The notes: a model not told the origin generated them from the sequence alone. Positions 9,323-18,226 are shown, numbered from the stretch's first letter. The stretch: DNA of 64,000 nt from Nostoc sp. C052 (GCF_013393905.1 NZ_CP040272.1:6333501-6397500), one strand, 5' to 3'. Numbers and translations: made by a program.

Positions 9323-10068
9323 CAATACAGATTGCTGAGTCATGCCGATCTCTCCAATATCTCTTTAACTTTCTTAGAAAGAAGGCTAGGGATCAAATCT
9401 ATAGCTTTAGATTGCAAAATCTAACAAAACATCAACTTTAGTAAACCAATGGTTGCAACTCACGAACTAAGTGATAAATTAATTTAGTAGGACACCAAAT
9501 GAAATAAAACCAAACAAAAAAGGTCAATGACTTAGTGTCCCCTTGTCATAAGACCAAGCAAACTTCAGCATATCAAATATTATGAAAGTGGCAAAAAGCC
9601 TAATTGTAGAAGGCAAAGCCAAATCCTAAAGCGGAAAAACGCAGGAATGCTGAGTTTGTTAGTTATTCAGTCCACCTTAGTTATTAACCTTCAGTTAGTT
9701 AATTAGTTTAAAATTGAAATCTGTAAACTCGATAAAACCTGGTCAACCTCGACCAGGTTTTTGGTATTTTATAAGAAGAATTCAGAACTCAGGAGTCAGA
9801 ACTCAGGACTCAGAATGGGCTAAACCTTAGCTATCCGCTAACAGTATGAATTCTTTACGAGTGGGTGATGGCGGCGGCAAGCGAGTCTGCGGTAGCAAGT
9901 GTTTTCGAGTTGTGTCTGAATATTGGTTAAAACCGTACAACTCTTAGAGACGCTACCGCGTAGCAAGACCCCCGTAGGGGTTCCGCTACGCGCTTTCGCC
10001 CCTGGTGACTATGGTGATTTTTCCAGCAGGGAATAAAATAAGACAGCTACATATCCTGCTAGGAGAAT
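9323..10068. other. Gene-poor stretch with possible small RNA and dispersed repeats
   Basis: No convincing reading frame. About 9500-9730 has unremarkable AT-rich sequence leading into a strong terminator (9734-9765), so an untranslated transcript is possible. From 9774 come ATTCAGAACTCAGGAGTCAG-type repeats. From about 9935 to 10005 lies a GC-rich palindromic dispersed repeat (CTACCGCGTAGCAAG ... CCGCTACGCGC), common in this window. Confidence 0.5.
9734..9765 (+). terminator. Strong rho-independent terminator not preceded by a gene
   Basis: Perfect 9-bp stem AACCTGGTC / GACCAGGTT with a 6-nt loop and T-rich tail. The nearest upstream coding sequence is the dead aldo/keto reductase, more than 400 bp away, so it may end a non-coding RNA. 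Confidence 0.7.
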
Positions 10069-10071
10069 TTG

Positions 10072-10791
10072 ATGAAAACTTATAGCTTTTTAAAACAAAT
10101 TACTACAGCTATTGTTATAGCGACCCTTTCTTTTTCTTGTAAGTCTTCTATTAGCAGAACTGCCGAACAAGCAAAAGCAACTGACAAACCACAACCACAA
10201 CCAAATATTATCTATGGCGATTTAATTATTAAAGAACAATCAGATTATCTGATGATTCCCGTTGCTGTTTCAGAGCAAAACAAAGATAAAGGAATTGATT
10301 TAAAAATTTCACGTTCTTATGAAAATGAAAGAAGTAACCAATTGTATAACATCATCTTTTATCAAAAACAAAGTGGCGAAGCTCATCTTTTATTAAATAA
10401 AAAAGCCATTATCAACTCCTTCGATTTGTTGGAAGTCAAAGCAGCACAGAAGCCAACTACAAGAGTTTGGTTGTATAAAATTATTGACAAAGACACAAAT
10501 ACAGATACAAAATTCAACAGTGAAGATGCGACTATTGGCTATCTTTCTGATTTATCAGGTAAAAACCTCCAGCAAATTACCCCAGATAATACTCGAATAA
10601 TTAGTTGGGTTGTTGTTCCCGGTCAAAATGCACTTTTCCTAAAAATTATCAAAGACTCAGATAATAATAAAAAGTTTACAGCAGAAGACAAAACAAATTT
10701 TGTGAGGGTCAATCTCGATAAAATCGGTATGGGAACTGAGATAATTAGTGACCAAATCGAGCAGCAAATTAAATCATATATTTTTAAATAA
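10072..10791 (+). CDS. Putative lipoprotein with two EF-hand-like loops
   Basis: 239 residues. An N-terminal hydrophobic segment ends at LSFSC, an imperfect lipobox, so lipidation is plausible but not certain. The body is hydrophilic. Near the C-terminus are two EF-hand-type calcium loops, DTNTDTKFNSED and DSDNNKKFTAED, each with acids or Asn at positions 1, 3, 5 and 12 and a hydrophobic residue at 8. This suggests calcium binding outside the cytoplasm. The ATG at 10072 follows AGGAGA by five bases and is preferred over the TTG at 10069. Long Asn/Lys-rich stretches and isolation among repeats hint at acquisition by transfer, but this is unproven. Confidence 0.6.
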   Translation: MKTYSFLKQITTAIVIATLSFSCKSSISRTAEQAKATDKPQPQPNIIYGDLIIKEQSDYLMIPVAVSEQNKDKGIDLKISRSYENERSNQLYNIIFYQKQSGEAHLLLNKKAIINSFDLLEVKAAQKPTTRVWLYKIIDKDTNTDTKFNSEDATIGYLSDLSGKNLQQITPDNTRIISWVVVPGQNALFLKIIKDSDNNKKFTAEDKTNFVRVNLDKIGMGTEIISDQIEQQIKSYIFK

Positions 10792-11098
10792 GGGAACTCC
10801 AAGAAATAAATCCCCACAAGAGTTAATTGGTCTTTGAAGAGATTGATAAATCGCATCTCTACATCAGGATTTTGAGAGTATCTGAACTGTATTGCCTTTT
10901 AATTCTGTATTCTTTTTACTAAAGTTGTTACTTGGTAAGCGGTTCCCACTCAGATGCGGTACAAAATTAGATTGTAAGGTGTAAGGGCAATTCATGTAGA
11001 CGCGAACGCGAGTGCGTCTCCAAGAGTTGCGGCTGACCGCAGGGTATTGCCCCTACGGGTGTACTTCAAGTGAACGAGAACCGTTATACTACAAAAAT
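10792..11098. repeat. Repeat-filled gap with a miniature-element end
   Basis: The string CTGAACTGTATTG at 10882-10894 matches the right end of the CAATAC element at 63115-63219. Some 50 bases upstream also resemble that element (GATAAATCGC...), but no left end or target duplication was found, so this is a decayed copy. A second palindromic repeat occupies about 10988-11065. Confidence 0.55.
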
Positions 11099-12049
11099 TT
11101 AATTATTCACGCTCACTGACTCAGACAAAACCCAATCACGTAAAAGTTGATTAATTGTATCGGGTATTTCATCATGAGGACAATGACCTGCTGTTAATAA
11201 ATGCTCTGTGAGTTGAGGACAATATTGACGAAATTTTTGAGAACGCTCTCTAGTATTCATCCAAGGATCAGCTTCTCCCCATAACATCAATAAAGAACAA
11301 GTTAATTGCTTTAACAGCACATCAACTTTTTCCCCTTGAGGACTGCTAAAAACTGAAACAAATACATCCAATGCACCTGAATCAAAAGCAGGACGATAAA
11401 TTTCTTCTACCAATTGGTCTGTAACTGCACTTTTATCAAGATATACCTTTTCTAAAGTTTGGCGAATTACCCAACGTTGTCGCACGTATTGAAATAACAC
11501 AAACTGAGCTAAAGGTTGTTGAAAAATCCACTTAACTGAATTACCCAAAAGTTTCTCTAAAGAAGAGGGTTTTTTGGGTGGTTGAATTTGGGTTTGTAAA
11601 ACTTCAGGTTCAGATGTCGGCTGGCTGTCGCTAAAAGGCCCGGCACTATTGAGTAATACTAATCCAGCTACGCTGTTGGGATGTTGGGCGGCAACACATA
11701 AGCAAGCATAACCACCAAGGGAATTACCTGCTAATACTGCTTTTTGACCAATCACTTCACTGATAAAATCATGGAGTTGATCGCGCCATAAGTCGCCACT
11801 GTACTGCAACTTTGGTTTGGCCGATCGCCCGAATCCCAAAAGGTCGATCGCAAATACTTCAAAATCTTGACACAATCCTGTGATATTCTTGCGCCAGTGG
11901 TCTGTAGAAGCACCAAATCCGTGTACCAAAAGCAAGGGCGGGCGTTGCGTTTGTTTCTCTCCCGCACGCACGTAGTAAACGTTGTGCCCACGCCACTGCC
12001 AATATTTACCAGGAATTGGAATTGTAGAGGGGGCTGTAGTTACCTGCAT
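11099..12049 (-). CDS. Alpha/beta hydrolase
   Basis: 316 residues with the full serine hydrolase layout: oxyanion strand LLVHGFGASTDHWRKN, nucleophile elbow AGNSLGGYA (Ser), LMLWGEADPW (Asp) and TAGHCPHDE (His). The lid region about 150-210 is variable. Proteins of this shape in cyanobacteria and plastids include pheophytinase-like and haloperoxidase-like enzymes. Tryptophan-rich YWQWRGHNVYYVRAGE at the N-terminus is typical of that clade. The substrate is not determinable. It is divergent from aroE. Confidence 0.85.
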   Translation of the reverse strand: MQVTTAPSTIPIPGKYWQWRGHNVYYVRAGEKQTQRPPLLLVHGFGASTDHWRKNITGLCQDFEVFAIDLLGFGRSAKPKLQYSGDLWRDQLHDFISEVIGQKAVLAGNSLGGYACLCVAAQHPNSVAGLVLLNSAGPFSDSQPTSEPEVLQTQIQPPKKPSSLEKLLGNSVKWIFQQPLAQFVLFQYVRQRWVIRQTLEKVYLDKSAVTDQLVEEIYRPAFDSGALDVFVSVFSSPQGEKVDVLLKQLTCSLLMLWGEADPWMNTRERSQKFRQYCPQLTEHLLTAGHCPHDEIPDTINQLLRDWVLSESVSVNN

Positions 12050-12130
12050 GATTCAAAGAAATGTTAAGTAGCTTTTAATAATTGTAAGCTACTGGAGAGT
12101 GAGGGACATGTGGGAGATGAATTAATAAGC

Positions 12131-12153
12131 AATGACCAATGACTAATGACTAA
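12131..12153. repeat. Heptamer repeat containing the aroE start codon
   Basis: Three consecutive variants of (A)ATGACCA/(A)ATGACTA. The third ATG is the aroE initiation codon, so the start lies in the STRR tract. Confidence 0.8.
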
Positions 12154-13030
12154 AAAAATTACTGGGAAAACTAAGCTAATAGGGGTAATTGGACATCCGG
12201 TGGAACATTCGCTGTCACCAGTGATGCATAATGCTGCGATCGCACAATTAGGATTAGATTACATTTATCTACCTTTTCCGATTGAACCACAAAATTTAGA
12301 GGTGGCGATCGCAGGCTTTGCGGCTGTTGGGGTTGTGGGCTTTAATGTGACAATCCCTCACAAACAGGCAATCATCCCCCTCCTCTCAGAAATTACTCCC
12401 CTAGCTCAAACTATCGGAGCAGTGAATACTGTTAGCCGCCAAAATAACCAATGGGTAGGCACAAATACAGATATAGAAGGATTTATCGCTCCTTTGCAGA
12501 CAACATATAAACAAGATTGGAGTCAGAAAGTAGCGGTAATTTTAGGCAATGGTGGTGCAGCCAGAGCAGTTGTAGCAGGTTGTATCCAGCTAGGTTTTGC
12601 CCAAATTCATGTTGTTGGACGCAATTTGCAGAAATTAGAAGAATTTCGCAATAGTTGGAGCAATTCATCCCTAGCTGAGAAATTCCAGGTTCATCAATGG
12701 GAGGAATTACCAAAGCTCATTCCCCAAGCCAATCTGCTGGTAAACACAACTCCGATTGGGATGTATCCCAAAGTTGATGAATCGCCTTTGAGTATGCAAG
12801 AAATAGCAAACTTACCGAAGGGTGCGATCGCTTACGATTTAATATACATTCCTAAACCGACGCAATTTCTCCAACAGGCACAAAAACAAGGCGTAATTGC
12901 CATCGATGGATTAGAAATGCTAGTTCAACAAGGGGTAGCAGCATTAAAAATCTGGTTGCAGCAGGAAACCTTGCCTGTTGTAGAAGTAATGCGCCAAGCG
13001 TTACAAAATCATCTGGGTTTGGGGAAATGA
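12146..13030 (+). CDS. aroE: Shikimate dehydrogenase
   Basis: 294 residues, the usual length. The enzyme reduces 3-dehydroshikimate with NADPH in the aromatic amino acid pathway. Substrate-binding N-terminal domain: GHPVEHSLSPVMHNAA and NVTIPHKQAI with the catalytic Lys. The catalytic Asp is in VGTNTDIEGF. The NADP Rossmann domain has GNGGAARAV and the basic VVGRNLQK discriminating NADP. NTTPIGM and the C-terminal DGLEMLVQQGVAAL are also typical. The initiator ATG lies inside a heptamer repeat. No ribosome-binding site is obvious. Confidence 0.95.
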   Translation: MTKKITGKTKLIGVIGHPVEHSLSPVMHNAAIAQLGLDYIYLPFPIEPQNLEVAIAGFAAVGVVGFNVTIPHKQAIIPLLSEITPLAQTIGAVNTVSRQNNQWVGTNTDIEGFIAPLQTTYKQDWSQKVAVILGNGGAARAVVAGCIQLGFAQIHVVGRNLQKLEEFRNSWSNSSLAEKFQVHQWEELPKLIPQANLLVNTTPIGMYPKVDESPLSMQEIANLPKGAIAYDLIYIPKPTQFLQQAQKQGVIAIDGLEMLVQQGVAALKIWLQQETLPVVEVMRQALQNHLGLGK

Positions 13031-13414
13031 AAGTTCTATAGGACAACACAGTTTACAATGAGCAACAAAACACTTGTAGAGACGGCGATTTATCGCGTCT
13101 CGAAAACCCAAAATTGTTGCCAGTAGGCCGTCAGTTAGTGAATAACATTCCTCTAAGTAAGTAGGCACAAATTAACCTAATAACTATGTAACCAAATGTA
13201 AAATCGATTGCAACTCTTGGAGACGCACTCGCGTTCGTTACACTCCGTTTCATTTGCAATGACATACTTGTAAATTTTCCCACCCACCTACTTACTGGAA
13301 ACTTTTTTGATAGTTCAAAAATTATCATGGCTCAATCAAAAGCCATTTTATAAACTTCTAAATTTTTGCAAACTTTAATAACTTGTTCTCTTCTCCCCCA
13401 TCTCCCTCAAATGA
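13031..13414. repeat. Gap with palindromic repeats
   Basis: Contains a GTAGAGACGGCGATTTATCGCGTCTC-like hairpin split as GAGACG(GCGATTTATCG)CGTCTC at about 13079-13101, and a second GGAGACGCACTCGCG repeat fragment at about 13218. A minus-strand frame in it has no family features. Nothing else supported. Confidence 0.5.
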
Positions 13415-14206
13415 CTACGAACCAGTGGGCATTATCTGTGGTTGCAAATAACAAATCAAATCTTGAATTCCCTTTTGGAGATAGCGCGTCACTGTCATTG
13501 GGCTAGTACCAATGTTTTTAGCCGCATCCTTGCGAGAAAGTTCCTTCAAGAATACCATTTCAACTGCCATGCGGGGTTTTTCTTCCAACATATTGATTGC
13601 GCCTTGGAGTTGTTGGCGTTCTTCTTCTTGTTGCAGAAGCACATGAGAACGAGGACAAGGAAGTGCTTCACCCAAGGTTATTTGACAATCAACATAGTTA
13701 ACTGCGGTTGCATCTAAACTCAAAGGCATCCGGTTTTGAGCCGCTAACTTGGTTTCTTGCCATTCTTGCACAGATACCCGGAGTTGGCTGGCAATTTCAG
13801 CATCCTTGGGCGGGCGACCTAAAGAGATTGACAAGTCCTTGCGAATCTTTTGTCCTTCATTGTATAATTCTTGCCAACGACGAGGAATTTTTAATAAAGT
13901 ACTGCGATCGCGCAAAAAGTGCAGCATCTCACCGCGAATATATGGCACTGCAAAGGAACTAAAAGCATATCCTTGGCTAGGGTCGAAGCGCTCAATTGCC
14001 CTAATTAAACCAAAATAACCTATTTGTTCTAAATCTTCATAAGGTTCGTTACATTGATGGCTAAACTTATGAGCCATCTTTCGCACTAAGCCAGTATGTA
14101 ACTGTACAAGTTTATTACGAAGTTTAATAGAAGGATTCTGGTGGTACAAGTGTAATAATTCTATACCATCAGTTCGTAAAGAGGACTCACTTGTTGCCAT
14201 ATACAT
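13415..14206 (-). CDS. sigF: Group 3 RNA polymerase sigma factor SigF
   Basis: 263 residues with sigma-70 regions 2, 3 and 4. Region 2 reads MAHKFSHQCNEPYEDLEQIGYFGLIRAIERFDPSQGYAFSSFAVPYIRGEMLHFLRD. Region 3 is near VQEWQETKLAAQNRMPLSL, and region 4 has the helix-turn-helix SRKDAAKNIGTSPMTVTRYLQKG. The length, lack of region 1 and MLHFLRD ending of region 2 fit cyanobacterial SigF, which in Synechocystis controls pilus and motility genes. The alternative start at 14200 removes only two residues. A hairpin lies about 107 bp upstream of the start. Confidence 0.88.
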   Translation of the reverse strand: MYMATSESSLRTDGIELLHLYHQNPSIKLRNKLVQLHTGLVRKMAHKFSHQCNEPYEDLEQIGYFGLIRAIERFDPSQGYAFSSFAVPYIRGEMLHFLRDRSTLLKIPRRWQELYNEGQKIRKDLSISLGRPPKDAEIASQLRVSVQEWQETKLAAQNRMPLSLDATAVNYVDCQITLGEALPCPRSHVLLQQEEERQQLQGAINMLEEKPRMAVEMVFLKELSRKDAAKNIGTSPMTVTRYLQKGIQDLICYLQPQIMPTGS

Positions 14207-14312
14207 TACCTTTGTTGTAACTCCTAATTCCTGAGAAAATGGAGCTGCGTATATTTTCTTCTAAGCTGTCATTATTTTCCTTAGTCAAGCCAGAATAAGC
14301 CATCGTCGTTCC

Positions 14313-14348
14313 ACTGAACTTGTGAGGGGTCGAACTCCACAATTCAGT
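14313..14348. promoter_or_regulatory. Hairpin upstream of sigF
   Basis: ACTGAACTTGTG and CACAATTCAGT pair with one bulge around a GAG/CTC inner stem. It is on the leader side of sigF and could be an operator or leader structure. No known family was recognised. Confidence 0.3.
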
Positions 14349-14571
14349 ATTTGTACGCATGATTTTGTTGCTGTCACTGTTACAGGTTATTTTTGTTTTT
14401 TACATAACTCTTGAAGTGAATATAATCTTTAAGCTTTTGCAACAAAAACTAGCTATTTATGCTGAACAATGCATTACTGACCTAATAGCCATCTGTCATA
14501 CTGAGTGGAAGTAGATCGGTACTTAAAAAATTGCAAAATAGACTTGGCAATTTTATCTCTTAGCACCCACC

Positions 14572-14697
14572 CAATACTTCTCGGGTTTTGCATTTTTAAC
14601 TCGGAATCGGGTTTGGGGTAAAGGGTACTGGGTTTGGGTTAAAGGTTTTTTCTTTCCCTTTTCCCTTTCCCCCTTTCCCCTTAACCTATAAGTATTG
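14572..14697. mobile_element. CAATAC miniature element, copy 1 (126 bp)
   Basis: Begins CAATACTTCTCGGGTTTT and ends TATAAGTATTG, i.e. inverted ends. It is flanked by an exact 10-bp duplication, AGCACCCACC (14562-14571 and 14698-14707). The interior has pyrimidine-rich CCCTTTCCCC runs and no frame. In reverse orientation, its first ~45 bp align closely with the right end of copy 2 at 18988. Confidence 0.85.
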
Positions 14698-14962
14698 AGC
14701 ACCCACCGTCATTAAGAAAGGTCCTCAATCCAAATTGGCATTTGGATTGAGGAACAAAACCCAATGTGATTGAAGAAGAATTCAGAAATCACAATTCAGG
14801 AGCAAAGCCGGAGACTCCAAAAGCTCCAGTCAGAATCAAGACGAGCTAGGGACGATATCTATGTGGAAATTTTGCAACTCGATTAAATCTTTGGCTGTTA
14901 ACCATAAAGATTGGTAAGAATAAGAATAAGCAGAACGTTTTCCTAAAAAACAGTTTTTCAAT

Positions 14963-15691
14963 ATGAGCAATACCAGTAATTTTCGTGAAGCTATCCGTGA
15001 GGCTAAATCTCACGCCCTCGTCGGGCCAAACGTGATTGCCAATGCCCTTCCCTACGTTGGTGGTGGATTGGTGCTAACGGCATTAGGAACCTATGGGGGT
15101 TTGGGAGTTATCCGTACTAACCCCGAAATCTTCTTTCCCACCTTTATCGGTGCGGTGATTTTGGAGTTAATTTTGTTCTTTGTTGCCCAAAATGTTGCTC
15201 AAAAAGGTAATAAGGGGCTTGCACTACCCCTATTGGCAACCTACAGCCTCTTGTCTGGATATACTCTCAGTGGCTTGATATTTGTCGCTTTGAGATCCCA
15301 AGGTGTTGGCATTCAAGGTATTGGTTTGGCTGCCCTTGGTTGTGGTGTCACCTTTATAGCTGCCCGTCAAATTGGTTCAAATCTTTCTGAACAAGACGGT
15401 ATGGCTTTGACGAAAACCATCAATCTTGGTGTCATTGCCTTGGTGGTTGTGTGTCTAGCCCAATTCGGCTTTGCTATGTTTGGTGTTTATACGCCAAATT
15501 GGTTAGAAATTGCCATCTCCGGTTTAGGAGTATTCCTGTTTGTTGGAGTTTCTGTAGTTGATTTCTACATCTTGCCCCGCACTTACAGCGACGATCAATA
15601 TTTGCCCGCTGCTTTGTCGATGTACCTCACTTACATCAACTTGTTTGTCTTTATCTTGCGGTTGCTAATTGCCATCAATGGCCGCGATTAA
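14963..15691 (+). CDS. Bax inhibitor-1 (BI-1/YccA-type) membrane protein
   Basis: 242 residues, about seven hydrophobic helices after a soluble ~35-residue N-terminus. The terminal part (VVDFYILPRTY, then LSMYLTYINLFVFILRLL) matches the conserved end of the UPF0005/BI-1 (TMBIM) family, members of which act as membrane proton/calcium leak or stress proteins. GYTLSGLIFVALRSQG corresponds to the family's central helix pair. The function in cyanobacteria is not known to me. A terminator follows directly. Confidence 0.8.
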   Translation: MSNTSNFREAIREAKSHALVGPNVIANALPYVGGGLVLTALGTYGGLGVIRTNPEIFFPTFIGAVILELILFFVAQNVAQKGNKGLALPLLATYSLLSGYTLSGLIFVALRSQGVGIQGIGLAALGCGVTFIAARQIGSNLSEQDGMALTKTINLGVIALVVVCLAQFGFAMFGVYTPNWLEIAISGLGVFLFVGVSVVDFYILPRTYSDDQYLPAALSMYLTYINLFVFILRLLIAINGRD

Positions 15692-15731
15692 TTGTCTGTA
15701 GGCACTAGCACAAGTAAAATTTTCTCAAGTA

Positions 15732-15768
15732 AAAACCGTGGTTAAATTTTTAGCAACCACGGTTTTTT
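15732..15768 (+). terminator. Rho-independent terminator
   Basis: AAAACCGTGGTT pairs with AACCACGGTTTT (12 bp) and is followed by TT. It ends the BI-1 gene transcript. Confidence 0.85.
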
Positions 15769-15822
15769 AGTCGTTTTAATACTAGAATATAGGAATAAGT
15801 TCAGCCTCAAGTGAGCAAAACT

Positions 15823-16957
15823 ATGCTAGAACTCTTAAACATCAAACGCGAAGTAGAAAGGTTGTCTAATATCTTGACCAAGGCTGAAGGCTGTCTTTGA
15901 CCTCTCAGAACTGAGTACAAGAATTGAAGACTTAAATCAATTAATTTCTCAACCTACTTTCTGGCATAATTCTGTCACTTACTATCAGAAACTTCAAGAA
16001 ATTGAATTTCTCAATACTAAGAAGAAACAATATCAGCGATCGCACTTCATTCTAAAAGATATCAAGGCTGCACTAGAATTACTAGAATTATCTGCTGATG
16101 AGGAATTGCTGCAAGAGGCACAAACTAACCTTACCCAACTCCAGCAAGAACTCGAAATAGTAGAAATACAACAATTACTGTACGACCCCTGCGACGAAAA
16201 GGGGGCATTTTTGGCAATTACGGCTGAGGTTGGAGGTATAGATTCCCAAGACTGGGCAATGATGTTATTGCGGTTATACCATCGTTGGGCAGTAAATCAC
16301 AGCCATAAAGTATATCTAGTGCAAGAGTCAGCAGGTGATTTAGGAGAAGTTAAACATACCATCCTAGAAATTACAGGGCGTTATGCTTATGGCTGACTGA
16401 AATCGGAACAAGGAACTCATGCAAGAATAGAGCGAATTTCTTCTGTTCATGGCAATGGCAAACGGCATACTTGCCTAGCCAGCGTAGAAGTCAGCCCGAT
16501 TTTAGATGAGTCTATTGATTTTGAGATTCCAGAGAAACATTTAGAAATTACTTTTTATCGGCATCGGGGGAATGTCAACCGGACAGAAATATGGGTGCGG
16601 TTGTTTCACATTCCGACTGGGATTAGTGTATGTTGTAACCAAGAGCGTAGCCAGATGCAAAACAAAGAGAAAGCCTTAGCTATTCTCAAGAGTAAACTGT
16701 TTGCAATCGCACTAGCCCAAAATGTCCAGCAAGTTGACGAAATTCAACCCCGGCTGATAAAATCTTTATCCAACAAGCTCATCCGTGAATATATCTTGCA
16801 TCCTTACACCAAGGTGAAAGATTTACGCACTAATGTCGAAACAACTGTTGCCACAGAAGTATTAGACGGTAAAATTGATTTGTTTATCAAAGCCTATCTG
16901 CAACAGCAAAATCACACTACTTCAGTGGACAAAGAAGCGCTTGATAATTTCAAGTAA
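15823..16957 (+). pseudogene. RF2 (PrfB) paralogue lacking GGQ and SPF, with frameshift site and an internal TGA
   Basis: Colinear with the true prfB just downstream over its whole length (about 377 codons). It keeps the +1 programmed frameshift site CTT TGA C (TGA at 15898-15900). After the shift one frame runs to the TAA at 16957 with a single further interruption, TGA at 16394-16396, where RF2 has Tyr (GRYAYG-stop-LKSEQGTH). The stop-codon-reading tripeptide SPF is replaced by SSV (16439-16447). The catalytic GGQ loop is deleted by four residues in frame (RHRGNVNR near 16568 against RSGGKGGQNVNK). It cannot release peptides. The remaining text is conserved (NKEKALAILKSKL, HPYTKVKDLRTNVETT). 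It is either a recently broken divergent paralogue or a recoded gene. Confidence 0.8.
15892..15902 (+). promoter_or_regulatory. Programmed +1 frameshift site in the RF2 paralogue
   Basis: TGT CTT TGA C, preceded by the purine run GAAGG. Reading CTT then slipping one base yields GAC and restores the RF2-like frame (DLSELSTRIEDL). Confidence 0.7.
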
Positions 16958-17073
16958 CTTTTGTAACTAGTGCAGAAAAAATTTGCCCAATTACAGCTAA
17001 AATCAAGAAACATCAGTAGAATAAAGAGCAATTTTTTAATCCAAAGCGCTCTATCTATCATTCAGCAAACATT

Positions 17074-18196
17074 ATGGATGTCCTAGAACTCAAACGCGAA
17101 ATCGAAACGTTGTCTGGCCGCCTGGGTAAAACCCAGGACTATCTTTGACGTACCTGCACTGACAGCAAAAATTCAAGACCTAGAAAAAATATCTGCTCAA
17201 CCAGAATTCTGGAATGACCAAACCCAGGCCCAACAAACGCTGCAAGAACTCAATGACCTGAAAGCCCATCTTCAGCAATACGATCGCTGGCACGCCAATT
17301 TAGAAGATACTAAGGCAGTTGTTGAGTTATTGGAGTTAGAAACCGATGAAGCACTACTCCAAGAAGCGGAATCTACCATCACTAAACTGAATCGTGACCT
17401 TGACCAATGGGAGTTACAACAGTTACTTTCTGGTCCCTATGATGCGGAAGGCGCTGTACTGACCATTAGTGCTGGTGCTGGTGGCACAGATGCTCAAGAC
17501 TGGGCATTTATGCTGATGCGGATGTACACCCGTTGGGGCGAAGCTCACGGCTATAAGGTAACTTTAGCGGAAGAGTCGGAGGGTGATGAAGCCGGAATTA
17601 AATCGGCAACCCTAGAAATTACTGGTCGCTATGCTTATGGTTACTTGCGTTCAGAAATGGGCACACATCGCTTAGTGCGGATTTCTCCTTTTAATGCCAA
17701 CGGTAAACGACAAACCAGTTTTGCAGGGGTGGAAGTGATGCCACAGATTGATAACTCTGTGCAATTGGATATTCCAGACAAGGATTTGGAAATCACCACA
17801 ACTCGCTCTGGTGGTAAAGGTGGACAAAACGTCAACAAAGTAGAAACTGCGGTGCGGATTGTTCACCTTCCTACAGGTCTAGCCGTGCGCTGTACAGAAG
17901 AGCGATCGCAGCTGCAAAATAAAGAAAAAGCCCTAAATCGTCTCAAAGCAAAACTGTTGGTTATAGCTAAAGAGCAACGTGCCCAAGAAATTGCCGAAAT
18001 TCGTGGCGATATGGTAGAGGCTTCCTGGGGAAACCAAATCCGTAACTATGTATTTCATCCTTACCAAATGGTGAAAGATTTACGTACAACCACCGAAACA
18101 ACAGCGATCAGCGATGTAATGAATGGTGAACTTGATACATTCATCCAGGCTTATCTGCGCCAAGAAAATAAGCTGGTAGAAAACACTCCAGCATAG
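17074..18196 (+). CDS. prfB: Peptide chain release factor 2, expressed by programmed +1 frameshift
   Basis: The gene opens at the ATG at 17074 (MDVLELKRE), reaches CTT TGA C at 17143-17149, and continues in the +1 frame from GAC at 17147 to the TAG ending at 18196: 24 + 349 = 373 residues, normal for RF2. It releases nascent peptides at UGA and UAA. The stop-recognition motif SPF is at 17684-17692 and the catalytic GGQ at 17819-17827 (RSGGKGGQNVNK). The frameshift makes synthesis depend on RF2 level, as in most bacteria. A 115-bp gap separates it from the degenerate paralogue upstream. Confidence 0.95.
17134..17149 (+). promoter_or_regulatory. prfB autoregulatory +1 frameshift site
   Basis: CAG GAC TAT CTT TGA C: an SD-like AGGA lies just upstream of the slippery CTT and an in-frame TGA. 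It matches the classical RF2 site. When RF2 is low, ribosomes slip and make full-length protein. Confidence 0.9.
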
Positions 18197-18226
18197 AGAC
18201 AATCATTATATAACACCCCGATTACT

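Larger units (their letters stand above)
14207..14962. other. Long intergenic region between divergent sigF and the BI-1 gene
   Basis: It should hold both promoters. Contents seen: a bulged hairpin at 14313-14348, a 126-bp CAATAC miniature element at 14572-14697, and CAGAATTC-type repeats near 14780-14830. No reading frame is supported. Confidence 0.6.

Noticed and set aside
16394..16396. TGA in the RF2 paralogue as selenocysteine
   Set aside because: No selenocysteine insertion hairpin or selenoprotein homology. The aligned RF2 residue is Tyr.
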